DNA of 64,000 nucleotides from positions 1 through 64,000 of the forward strand of contig JBKBQT010000020.1 in assembly GCA_046292445.1 (NCBI GenBank). The letters run 5' to 3'. The translations under genes and the position numbers were made by a program. This DNA is from CALIZF01 sp046292445. GTDB taxonomy: Bacteria > Pseudomonadota > Alphaproteobacteria > Rhodobacterales > Rhodobacteraceae. The notes under the pieces were generated by a model. That model searched no databases and was not told the origin of the DNA. It worked only from the letters and a program-made list of their open reading frames with translations. Positions within the stretch are counted from its first letter, which is position 1; each line of letters begins with the position of its first letter. This document shows, piece after piece, positions 24,943 through 34,865 of the stretch.

Positions 24943-25326
24943 TCAGGTGGCGCGGACGCGCGCCGTCACCTCGATCTCGATCCGCATCGCGGGCTCCTGC
25001 AGGCCGGCGACGATCATCGTCGCAGCCGGGCGGGCGCGGGCAAAGGCCGCGGCGACCAGCGGCCAGCAGGGCGGCCAGTCCGCGGCATCGGGCAGGATGT
25101 AGCGGACGCGCACCGCGTCATCGAGCGAGGCCCCCGCATCGGCCAGAGCGGCCGCGATCGTGGCGAGCGCGTTGCGGCACTGGTCCTCGACCGCCTCGGG
25201 CATCGTCATCGCGGCATAGTCATAGCCCGTGGTGCCGGCAACGAACACCCAGCCGTCGCAGACGACCGCGCGGGAATAGCCGATGGCGGCCTCGAACGGC
25301 GAGCCGGTGGAGATGTGGCGGCGCAT
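24943..25326 (-). CDS. RidA/YjgF/UK114-family protein
   Basis: 127 aa, the standard family length. The fold elements read FEAAIGYSRAVVCDGWVFVAGTTGYD, then QCRNALATIAAALADAGASLDDAVRVRYIL and MRIEIEVTARV. Canonical RidA uses an Arg in P-A-R-S to hydrolyse 2-aminoacrylate-type imines; here the matching motif is RPAATMIV, so that Arg is absent. It is therefore unlikely to be an orthodox imine deaminase and belongs to another Rid subfamily of unknown substrate. The ATG at 25326 is preferred to the GTG at 25329. It stands alone between NDUFA12 and clpX. Confidence 0.82.
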   Translation of the reverse strand: MRRHISTGSPFEAAIGYSRAVVCDGWVFVAGTTGYDYAAMTMPEAVEDQCRNALATIAAALADAGASLDDAVRVRYILPDAADWPPCWPLVAAAFARARPAATMIVAGLQEPAMRIEIEVTARVRAT

Positions 25327-25351
25327 CACGGGGCAGAGGACGAGATGCTTC

Positions 25352-25375
25352 GGCGGCCCCCTTGACGGGGCCGCC
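25352..25375 (-). terminator. Hairpin terminator candidate downstream of clpX
   Basis: GGCGGCCCC and GGGGCCGCC form a perfect 9-bp stem around a 6-base loop, about 40 bp after the clpX stop. No T run follows on the minus strand, so termination may be inefficient or Rho-assisted. Confidence 0.5.
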
Positions 25376-25416
25376 CACCGGCATTCGATCCTGCGGCCCG
25401 CACGGCGCGCGATGCC

Positions 25417-26685
<1,269 letters not shown>

Positions 26686-26870
26686 CGTTCCGTCCCTGCC
26701 TCTGCGCGCCCCTTGGTCGCAGCATCCGGGCGGCGGCCGACCCGCGCGCCCCTCGTTCCTGCTTCAGCCCAACAGGCGAAGCCTACGCCCGTCGTGCGCG
26801 GTGCACAACGCCTTTTCCCGGCCCCGGCGGGGGCCCGCGCGCAGGCCCCTGCCCCCTTGCCGATCGCGCG

Positions 26871-27503
26871 TCACGTCGAAGGCGCCTCGGCCTTGCCGCG
26901 GCTTTCCACGATCTCGTCGATCAGGCCCCAGGCCTTGGCATCCTCGGGCGACATGAAGTTGTCGCGCTCGAGCGCGGCCTCGACGGTCTCGAAGGCCTGG
27001 CCGGTGTGCCGGACATAGATCTCGTTCAGCCGGTCCTTGAGCTTCTGGGTCTCGCGGGCATGGATCATGATGTCGGTCGCCTGGCCCTGATAGCCGCCCG
27101 ATGGCTGGTGCACCATCACGCGGGCGTTGGGCAGGGCAAAGCGCATCCCCTTTTCCCCGGCCGTGAGCAGCAGCGAACCCATCGAGGCGGCCTGACCGAC
27201 GACCAGCGTCGAGACCTTGGGCTTGATGTACTGCATCGTGTCGTAGATCGACAGCCCGCTCGTCACCACGCCGCCGGGGCTGTTGATGTACATCGAGATT
27301 TCCTTGGTCGGATTCTCGGCCTCGAGGAACAGGAGCTGCGCGACCATCAGCGTTGCCATCCCGTCGTGCACCGGGCCGGAGAGGAAGATGATCCTTTCCT
27401 TGAGCAGGCGGGAATAGATGTCATAGGCCCGCTCGCCGCGGCTCGTCTGCTCGACCACCATGGGGACGAGGACGTTCATGTAGGTGTCGATCGGGTCGCG
27501 CAT
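26871..27503 (-). CDS. clpP: ATP-dependent Clp protease proteolytic subunit ClpP
   Basis: 210 aa. The catalytic triad is S107 (GQAASMGS), H132 (VHQPSGGYQGQ) and D181 (ERDNFMSP). YINSPGGVVTSGLSIYDTMQ and the oligomerisation region are intact. ClpP forms the tetradecameric chamber that degrades proteins delivered by ClpX or ClpA. The ATG at 27503 gives the usual MRDP-type N-terminus; the open frame continuing to 28103 is spurious. The upstream side carries an inverted repeat (27526-27543). Downstream comes clpX. Confidence 0.98.
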   Translation of the reverse strand: MRDPIDTYMNVLVPMVVEQTSRGERAYDIYSRLLKERIIFLSGPVHDGMATLMVAQLLFLEAENPTKEISMYINSPGGVVTSGLSIYDTMQYIKPKVSTLVVGQAASMGSLLLTAGEKGMRFALPNARVMVHQPSGGYQGQATDIMIHARETQKLKDRLNEIYVRHTGQAFETVEAALERDNFMSPEDAKAWGLIDEIVESRGKAEAPST

Positions 27504-27525
27504 GTCGGGATGCCTCTCATCGGGT

Positions 27526-27543
27526 GAACCTGTCACAAGGTTC
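27526..27543. promoter_or_regulatory. Inverted repeat upstream of clpP
   Basis: GAACCT and AGGTTC flank a 6-base centre, 23 bp before the clpP ATG. It could be a regulator site or a 5'-UTR hairpin near the ribosome site. No known operator name fits clearly. Confidence 0.4.
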
Positions 27544-27669
27544 GTTGCGGGAGTCTTAGTGGTGCGGCCGGGGGGCTGCAAGGGCACCCCCCGCACGGCG
27601 GCACGAGGTCGCGCCCCGGGGCTTCGGGCCTCGGGTGCGGATGCCCGCCGGCGGCGCGGCGGCGACGGG

Positions 27670-27705
27670 GGAGCCTCCGGCGGGGATATTTGGGCCAGCC
27701 TGAAG
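27670..27705. repeat. Rhodobacterales-type intergenic motif (CCTCCGGCGGGG-ATATTTGGG)
   Basis: GAGCCTCCGGCGGGGATATTTGGG followed by a GAAG end resembles an intergenic element I associate with Rhodobacteraceae genomes (CCTCCGGCGGG plus an AT-rich TATTT core). A related TATTTGGG...GAAGG core occurs twice in the 46.4-46.8 kb repeats. Function unknown. Confidence 0.45.
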
Positions 27706-27741
27706 CGGCTGCGGTTGCGCGAGGGGCCGAAACCGGGTGCA

Positions 27742-27763
27742 GGCGCTGTCACGGCGCTGTCAC
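27742..27763. repeat. Exact 11-bp tandem duplication
   Basis: GGCGCTGTCAC occurs twice head to tail in the clpP upstream gap. It is followed by a looser GCTGGCCGGG duplication. It may be a paired binding site or replication slippage. Confidence 0.6.
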
Positions 27764-28144
27764 GGGTGCTGGCCGGGGGCGCTGGCCGGGCGCGGTCGTG
27801 CCTTGGCGGGCGCCGCGGCGCCGCGGAAATCCCGCAAGATCGCCGCAGCCGCAAACCTGCATCAGTGGCGGGCCGATGCCGCGGGTCCATGGTCGGACCT
27901 GACGGTACCCGTCCCGTCGCCGTCTGCGCGTAACGAGTATCGGCGAGGCCCGCAGACCGGCGCATGCCTCGGTGTCGGGATCGGGCCTCGCCTCTTGCGC
28001 GGGGCCGGGGAAGGGCCGGACGGCTGAATGCCCCTGCCGCCGGGCGCGGGCGCCGGTTCCGGATGCGCGTGGGCCGGGCAGGTGCCGGGGAGCGACGGCA
28101 CATGCCCGGATTTTCGTTGAGCGCGGCGGGGCGGCGTGGGCGGC

Positions 28145-28888
28145 CTAGCGCAGGAAGGGGCCGTCATGGTCGAGATATTCGGTATCGAAGGCCGCGAGCG
28201 CCACCAGTCCGGCGAAATCGTCGAAGCTGACCCGCCCCTTCTGGAACGTCATCAGCCCCGCCTCGCGCAACTGGCGCAGCACGCGGTTCACATGGACCGC
28301 GCTCAGCCCGAGCACATCGGCGAGGTGGTATTGCGTCAGCGGGCAGTCGAAACCGGTCCCGTCGCCCACCCCGATCAGCTTGAGCCGCGCCCCCAGTTCC
28401 AGCATGAAATGCGCCATCCGCACATCCGCCGACCGGCGCCCGAGGTTGACCAGATGCTCGACCACCATCGCCTCGTCGCGCGAGGCGGCCCAGAGGATCG
28501 CGGTCGCCAGCCGCGGGGCCGTGCAAAAGCCCTCGAGCAGATCCGACATCAGGACCTCGGAGGCCTCGATCCGCGTCACCGCCTCGACGCTGTGGTCGGC
28601 GGTGCGGAACAGCACGCTGCGCATCCCGAGGAAATCGCCCGGCACCTGGAAATTGACGATCTGCCGCTCGCCATCGGCCAGCATCTTGTAGGAACAGGCC
28701 CAGCCTTCGGCGAGGATGTAGATCGTATCGTGCCTTTCCCCCTCTGACAGCATCGCGTGCCCGGCCGCAAAACTTCGCCGGCGGCGGTGAAACCGGGCGA
28801 GCGTTTCGAGGTCGATCTCGGACAGGGCGACGAAGGCGGCAAGCTTGCGGGTCAGCGGGCTGGTCAGAGTGCTGGTCGGGGTCGGCAT
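28145..28888 (-). CDS. Crp/Fnr-family transcriptional regulator without Fe-S cysteines
   Basis: 247 aa. A cyclic-nucleotide-binding-like beta roll (RSFAAGHAMLSEGERHDTIYILAEGWACSYKML ... VNFQVPGDFLGM) is followed by a long dimer helix and a winged HTH (LTQYHLADVLGLSAVHVNRVLRQLREAGLM). There is no N-terminal Cys cluster, so it is not an oxygen sensor of the FnrL type, and the recognition helix reads HVNR where FNR has a Ser before the Arg. The effector is unknown. The ATG at 28888 has a modest ribosome site. It is divergent from a small conserved-looking gene, with an FNR-type palindrome between them. Confidence 0.85.
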   Translation of the reverse strand: MPTPTSTLTSPLTRKLAAFVALSEIDLETLARFHRRRRSFAAGHAMLSEGERHDTIYILAEGWACSYKMLADGERQIVNFQVPGDFLGMRSVLFRTADHSVEAVTRIEASEVLMSDLLEGFCTAPRLATAILWAASRDEAMVVEHLVNLGRRSADVRMAHFMLELGARLKLIGVGDGTGFDCPLTQYHLADVLGLSAVHVNRVLRQLREAGLMTFQKGRVSFDDFAGLVALAAFDTEYLDHDGPFLR

Positions 28889-28963
28889 GGCGGCTCTCGG
28901 GTGCTGGCGCCTCGGCGGCGCGGCGTGGGCGGGGAGAATTATCCGCACCGCCGCCGCCCGATC

Positions 28964-28977
28964 CTGATCTACATCAG
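28964..28977. promoter_or_regulatory. FNR/FixK-type box
   Basis: CTGATCTACATCAG matches TGAT-N4-ATCA with symmetric outer bases. It lies between the divergent Crp/Fnr gene (start 28888) and the 77-aa gene (start 29053). FnrL, a FixK/Nnr-like protein or the adjacent regulator could bind it; the 75-90 bp distances suit promoter control. Confidence 0.6.
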
Positions 28978-29052
28978 TCCAGCAGCGGCATACAGCCCTA
29001 TCGTGACCGGCCGGGCCGTCCGGCCCATCCGAACCCGAAGGCAAAGCCGACC

Positions 29053-29286
29053 ATGCCCGTTCCCAACGACGTCGCGGGGGCCGCCGCCCTCGCCATCTGC
29101 GAGTCGCTGCTCCTGGCGCTGAACGACCGGAAGATCCTGCCCGAGCGCGAGATCATCGGCATTCTCAAGGACGCGGCGGCGGCCCATGAGGTCGTCGGCG
29201 ACGCTGCGCAGGCCGAGATGCATGCCGCCGTCGCCGCGCTCATCAACGAGATCATCACGGGCGGGAATTCGGTGCGCCGGCGCTGA
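29053..29286 (+). CDS. Small hypothetical protein (77 aa)
   Basis: I do not recognise a named family. The protein is predicted all-helical and acidic: ALAICESLLLALNDRKILPEREIIGILKDAAAAH, then AAQAEMHAAVAALINEIITGGNSVRRR with a basic tail. It has no signal peptide or membrane segment. Codon choice is strongly G/C-ending like its neighbours, and the ATG has a reasonable purine-rich leader (AAGGCAAAGC). It lies behind an FNR-type box, suggesting oxygen- or nitrogen-oxide-linked expression (inference). Its 3' end overlaps the minus-strand methyltransferase relic. Confidence 0.65.
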   Translation: MPVPNDVAGAAALAICESLLLALNDRKILPEREIIGILKDAAAAHEVVGDAAQAEMHAAVAALINEIITGGNSVRRR

Positions 29287-29593
29287 GGCTGCGCGCCGCG
29301 GGCAGGCGCACCGCGCGGTCGCGCAGGCGCATCGCGTCGCCGATGGTGACGATCCGGATGCGGGGGACGGGGACGAAACCGGGGATCTCGCACTGCCGCG
29401 CCCCCGCCGCCGCGGGCGCGATGGGCTCGGTCGGCTCGGCGAGGGTCAGCGGCACGCCGATCGCCGCCGCCTTGCGCGTCATCACCCCGCGCAGGCCGCG
29501 CACCAGTCCCACGCCCAGTATGTCGCCCGCCTTGACGCTGACGATGGCCCGCCCTGCCGATTTCGCGCCGAACCGCAGCTTGCCCTCGGTCCC
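29255..29593 (-). pseudogene. Relic of the nuclease-like C-terminal domain of a DNA methyltransferase
   Basis: This minus-strand frame encodes KLRFGAKSAGRAIVSVKAG, then LVRGLRGVMTRKAAAIGVPLTL and VPRIRIVTIGDAMRL. Those three blocks line up with a restriction-endonuclease-like domain at the C-terminus of some site-specific DNA methyltransferases (pattern AIISVKxG...VRDLRGTVEREGAEIG...PKIQILTI). Codon usage stays coding-like across the stretch, yet no methyltransferase catalytic motifs lie upstream; the frame soon enters the katG terminator hairpins. I read it as a truncated remnant of a modification gene. The family match is from memory and needs a search. Confidence 0.5.
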
Positions 29594-29709
29594 TTGCCGG
29601 CGCCCGTCTTGGGCAGATTGCCCGGCGCGGCACGGAACCGTCCTTGCGGAACGCTGATCGGCGGGGGCGGCGGTTGCGGACATGCGCCGCATGGCCCGGA
29701 CATGGGGTC

Positions 29710-29737
29710 GGGGGGCGTGCCATGGCAGACGCCCCCC
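29710..29737 (-). terminator. Strong hairpin downstream of katG (distal)
   Basis: GGGGGGCGT and ACGCCCCCC pair perfectly over 9 bp around GCCATGGCAG, and the stem extends outward with one G-T pair. It lies about 45 bp after the katG stop and may act in both directions. Confidence 0.55.
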
Positions 29738-29751
29738 GGCCATGCCTTTGC

Positions 29752-29772
29752 CCCCGGCGCGCCGCGCCGGGG
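29752..29772 (-). terminator. Hairpin immediately downstream of katG
   Basis: CCCCGGCGC and GCGCCGGGG form a perfect 9-bp stem around GCC, 7 bp past the katG stop. With the second hairpin it forms a tandem terminator candidate lacking a U tract. Confidence 0.55.
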
Positions 29773-29779
29773 CATGCGG

Positions 29780-31996
<2,217 letters not shown>

Positions 31997-32144
31997 CTCG
32001 CTCTCCGATCCTGGCTCGTTCAATCCGGGGCGGGACGCGGCCGGGCCACGGCCCGGCATCAATCCCGCCGTGATGATTTGGGTCTAGCAAACTTGCGCCA
32101 TTAGTTTAAGTCTGATTTTCTGATTGATACGATAAGGCGCAGTG
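31997..32144. promoter_or_regulatory. katG-oxyR divergent control region
   Basis: The 148-bp gap holds an unusually AT-rich core (about 32070-32135) in a GC-rich genome, including TTAGTTTAAGTCTGATTTTC and TGATTGATACGATA. This is the expected place for divergent promoters and an OxyR operator. I cannot align a full ATAG-N7-CTAT-type OxyR site with confidence. Confidence 0.6.
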
Positions 32145-33056
32145 ATGACGAACCTGACGCTCAAGCAGTTGCGTTATGTCGATGCACTGGCGCAGCACGG
32201 GCATTTCGGACGGGCGGCCGATGCCTGCGCCGTCACGCAGCCCGCGCTGTCGATGCAGATCGCCGCGCTCGAGGCGGCGCTCGGGACCGCGCTGTTCGAG
32301 CGCGGGGCGCGGCAGGTGCGGCTGACGGCCTTCGGCGCCGCCTTTGCCGCAAGGGTGCGGGGGATCCTGCGGGCGGTGGACGATCTTGGCGACATGGCGC
32401 GGGCGGCCGAGGGGCGGGCGCTGGCGCGGCTCAGGATCGGGGTCATCCCGACGGTGGCGCCCTATCTTCTGCCGACGATCATCGCCGATCTGACGCGCAC
32501 CTTTCCCGGCCTCGATCTGCATGTGCGCGAGACGGTGACGCCGCGGCTGTTGCAGGAACTGGCCGAGGGGCGGCTCGACGCCGCCATTGTGGCGCTTCCG
32601 GTGTCCGAGCCGACGCTGACCGAGGTGGCGCTGTTTTCCGAAACCTTCGTGCTGGTCCGGCCGGGCGCGGATGCCGGCAAGCCGGTGCCGGGGCCCGAGC
32701 GGCTGCGCGAGATGAGGCTTCTGCTGCTGGAAGAGGGGCATTGCTTTCGCGATCAGGCGCTGGCGTTCTGCGCCATGCAGGCCGCGCCGCCGCGCGAATT
32801 GCTCGACGGAAGCTCGTTGTCCACCCTGGTGCAGATGGTCGCGGCGGGGATCGGCGTGACGCTGATCCCCGACATGGCTGTGGCGCTCGAGACGCGGTCG
32901 GCGTCGGTGTCGGTGGCCCGGTTCGAGGGCGAAGAGCCGCGGCGCACGATCGGGATGGTCTGGCGCCGGACGAGCCCCCTCGACGCGCAACTGGCCGGGA
33001 TCGCGGACAGCGTCCGGCGCTCGGGCGAGGCGCTGCGGGCGGCGCAGGCGCACTGA
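32145..33056 (+). CDS. oxyR: Hydrogen-peroxide sensor OxyR (LysR family)
   Basis: 303 aa. The N-terminal LysR HTH reads LKQLRYVDALAQHGHFGRAADACAVTQPALSMQIAALE. In the effector domain C200 and C209 (CFRDQALAFC) have exactly the spacing of the redox pair C199/C208 of E. coli OxyR, which forms the activating disulfide. This, plus divergence from katG, makes the assignment strong. A GTG at 32142 directly before the ATG at 32145 is also possible; AAGG lies upstream. It likely activates katG under peroxide and represses itself. Confidence 0.95.
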   Translation: MTNLTLKQLRYVDALAQHGHFGRAADACAVTQPALSMQIAALEAALGTALFERGARQVRLTAFGAAFAARVRGILRAVDDLGDMARAAEGRALARLRIGVIPTVAPYLLPTIIADLTRTFPGLDLHVRETVTPRLLQELAEGRLDAAIVALPVSEPTLTEVALFSETFVLVRPGADAGKPVPGPERLREMRLLLLEEGHCFRDQALAFCAMQAAPPRELLDGSSLSTLVQMVAAGIGVTLIPDMAVALETRSASVSVARFEGEEPRRTIGMVWRRTSPLDAQLAGIADSVRRSGEALRAAQAH

Positions 33057-33116
33057 GGGGGCTGGACGCGGGCCGGCGGGCGCGCGAAGGTCGCGGGGCA
33101 CCGCAAGGACCGCCCG

Positions 33117-33500
33117 ATGACGAAACATGACGCCGCCCCCGACGCCACGCCGCCGCTGCGCGTGCTGCTGCTCGGCGCCGCGACGGCCGGCTGGTATGCG
33201 GCGGACGAGGCGCTTCGGCGCGAGGTGATCCTGCCGCGGCTGACGGAAATCTGCGCGGGGTGGCTCGGGCTCGGGGCGCGGCTCATCACCACGCTGGACG
33301 ACGACATCCTCAAGGTCGGGCTGCCGGCGCGCGACGATTTCACCTGGTATCTGGTCTACGAGGTGCCATCGCTGCAGACCGTTTCGGACATGCTGCATGC
33401 CTTCCGGGTGGAGGCGGCGGGCGCGCGGCTCGACCGCTGGTTCCGGCTGGAGGCGAAGATCTGCCGCCCGTTCTTCCCCATCGAGGGACCGAAACCCTGA
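33117..33500 (+). CDS. Hypothetical protein downstream of oxyR
   Basis: 127 aa, soluble, no signal peptide. After a disordered Asp/Ala/Pro start comes LRVLLLGAATAGWYAADEAL, a Trp-containing middle (CAGWLGLGARLITTL) and DDFTWYLVYEVPSLQTVSDMLHAFRV, ending in FRLEAKICRPFFPIEGP. The alternating strand-helix pattern suggests a small dimeric alpha/beta-barrel protein, faintly like darcynin-type proteins; I do not assign a function. AAGGA lies 7 bp before the ATG. It starts 60 bp after oxyR and may be cotranscribed with it, so a stress link is possible but unproven. Confidence 0.6.
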   Translation: MTKHDAAPDATPPLRVLLLGAATAGWYAADEALRREVILPRLTEICAGWLGLGARLITTLDDDILKVGLPARDDFTWYLVYEVPSLQTVSDMLHAFRVEAAGARLDRWFRLEAKICRPFFPIEGPKP

Positions 33501-33533
33501 TGCCACCGGCCGCGGCTGGTTGGTCCGGCCCGC

Positions 33534-33558
33534 GGCGGCAATGCCCGGCATTGCCGCC
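33534..33558. terminator. Perfect 11-bp hairpin, first of a pair
   Basis: GGCGGCAATGC pairs with GCATTGCCGCC around CCG. It is placed 34 bp after the plus-strand hypothetical gene and before the convergent ABC binding-protein stop, so it probably ends rightward transcription. Confidence 0.65.
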
Positions 33559-33560
33559 GA

Positions 33561-33600
33561 CGGGACGGGGCGGCGCGCCCTGCGGTGCCGCCCCGTCCCG
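33561..33600. terminator. Perfect 14-bp hairpin, second of a pair
   Basis: CGGGACGGGGCGGC pairs without mismatch with GCCGCCCCGTCCCG around a 12-base loop, ending 5 bp from the stop of the convergent ABC gene. With the neighbouring stem it makes a bidirectional terminator candidate. Confidence 0.65.
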
Positions 33601-33605
33601 CCCGA

Positions 33606-34865
33606 TCAGTTCAGCGAGGCAATGAACGCGCCGACTTCCTCGAGCGGGATGTAACGCCTTTCCTCGATCCCCGCGGCGCCGAAGGCCCAGGACACGGCCG
33701 GCGCGGAGACATCGCCATACTGGTCGAACGCCACCGCCCCGGTGCCGCCCTGGAACGACACCGGCTTGCCCTCGGAGAGAAGCGCCATCGCGCGCTTGAA
33801 CCCTTCGACATCGCCGGCGACCTTCTCGCCCGCCGGGTCGGTCACCATCGGCACCTTGGCCGCGATCTCGGCCCCGGTCGCGCTGCGGCCCGCCGCATGA
33901 TAGGCCAGCAGCGCGATCGCGGCGGCATCAAAGCTGTTGGGCAGGCCCGGCCCGCTCGGCGGGCGGCCGAAATGCGCCTCGAACGCGGTGCGGAAGGCCG
34001 ATGCGCTGTCGGTGCGGGGGGTCGAGGTATCGGTGCCGATGAACTCGCCCAGATACTGCATCCCGACCGCATCCCGGAACTCGTCCGACTTCAGCGAGTT
34101 GGTGCCGATCATCTTGCCCGTCCCGCCGAGCGAGAGCCATTCGCGGACGACCGAGATCCCCTCCTTGGGGTAGAGCGCGAGATAGACCGCCTCGCCCCCC
34201 GCCGCGAGCGCCTGGGTCACTTCGGCGCGATAGCTCGGCTGGCCGTCGGTGATGGCGACCTGCCCCTTGACCGCGATGCCAGAGCCGACGAAGGCGTCGG
34301 CGGCGAGCTTGGCGATGTCCTGCCCCCAGTCGTCGTTCTTGTAGAGGATCGTCACCGACTTGATGCCCTGATCCCTCGCGACCATGGCGGCGACCGAGGC
34401 CTGCACGCGGCTGGTGGCGAAGGTGCGGAACCACAGGCCCCGGGTGCCGCCTTCTGCCGCGATGGCGGTCAGCCGGGTCGAGGACGAGCAGCAGGAGATC
34501 TGCATCGTCCCCGCCGGCACCGTGACCGAGGTCAGGATCGGAATCGTCACGCCCGAGGCGACGGTGCCGATCAGGAGCTGCACCTTGTCGAGATCGACCA
34601 GCGCCTTGGCCGCATCGACGCCGACCTTGGGATCGGCCTGGTCGTCGCGCAGCACGGTTTCGACCTTGCAGCCATCGACGCCACCCGCCTCGTTGATCAT
34701 CTCGGCGACCCAGAGCGCGGTTTCCGCGATCGGCTTGCCCCAGTCGACCGAGGTCGGGTAGATCACCCCGACCTTGACCGCGCAATCCTGCGCGGCCGCG
34801 GTGCCCGCCTGCGCGGCAATCGCCAGCGCGACGGCGGCGGCAAAGCCCGTGACGTTTCGTTTCAT
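33606..34865 (-). CDS. Branched-chain amino-acid-type ABC transporter, substrate-binding protein
   Basis: 419 aa. A Sec signal peptide (KRNVTGFAAAVALAIAAQAGTAAAQ) leads into a LivJ/AmiC-type periplasmic-binding fold: VKVGVIYPTSVDWGKPIAE, INEAGGVDGCKVETVLRDDQADP, LLIGTVASGVTIPI, and VTILYKNDDWGQDIA. The family binds branched amino acids but also amides, urea and aromatic acids, so the ligand is open; an unusual CCSSSTR stretch lies near the ligand loop. It couples to the LivM-type permease by ATGA and ends at strong hairpins. Its place with aldo/keto reductases suggests a carbonyl- or amide-bearing substrate. Confidence 0.88.
   Translation of the reverse strand: MKRNVTGFAAAVALAIAAQAGTAAAQDCAVKVGVIYPTSVDWGKPIAETALWVAEMINEAGGVDGCKVETVLRDDQADPKVGVDAAKALVDLDKVQLLIGTVASGVTIPILTSVTVPAGTMQISCCSSSTRLTAIAAEGGTRGLWFRTFATSRVQASVAAMVARDQGIKSVTILYKNDDWGQDIAKLAADAFVGSGIAVKGQVAITDGQPSYRAEVTQALAAGGEAVYLALYPKEGISVVREWLSLGGTGKMIGTNSLKSDEFRDAVGMQYLGEFIGTDTSTPRTDSASAFRTAFEAHFGRPPSGPGLPNSFDAAAIALLAYHAAGRSATGAEIAAKVPMVTDPAGEKVAGDVEGFKRAMALLSEGKPVSFQGGTGAVAFDQYGDVSAPAVSWAFGAAGIEERRYIPLEEVGAFIASLN

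Larger units (their letters stand above)
27544..28144. other. Gene-free 600-bp stretch between clpP and the Crp/Fnr regulator
   Basis: No frame here has convincing codon bias or family motifs. The stretch contains a Rhodobacterales-like TATTTGGG motif (27670-27705), an exact 11-bp tandem duplication (27742-27763) and a locally higher-AT patch near 27900-27950. It is upstream of clpP on the minus strand and downstream of the regulator gene, so the clpP promoter should be within it. I cannot place -35/-10 boxes with confidence. Confidence 0.6.

Noticed and set aside
27862..28167. 101-residue minus-strand frame between clpP and the Crp/Fnr gene
   Set aside because: Pro/Arg/Ser-rich translation without codon bias of a real gene.
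28145..28888. Calling the Crp/Fnr protein FnrL
   Set aside because: It has no N-terminal cysteine cluster and its recognition helix differs from FNR.
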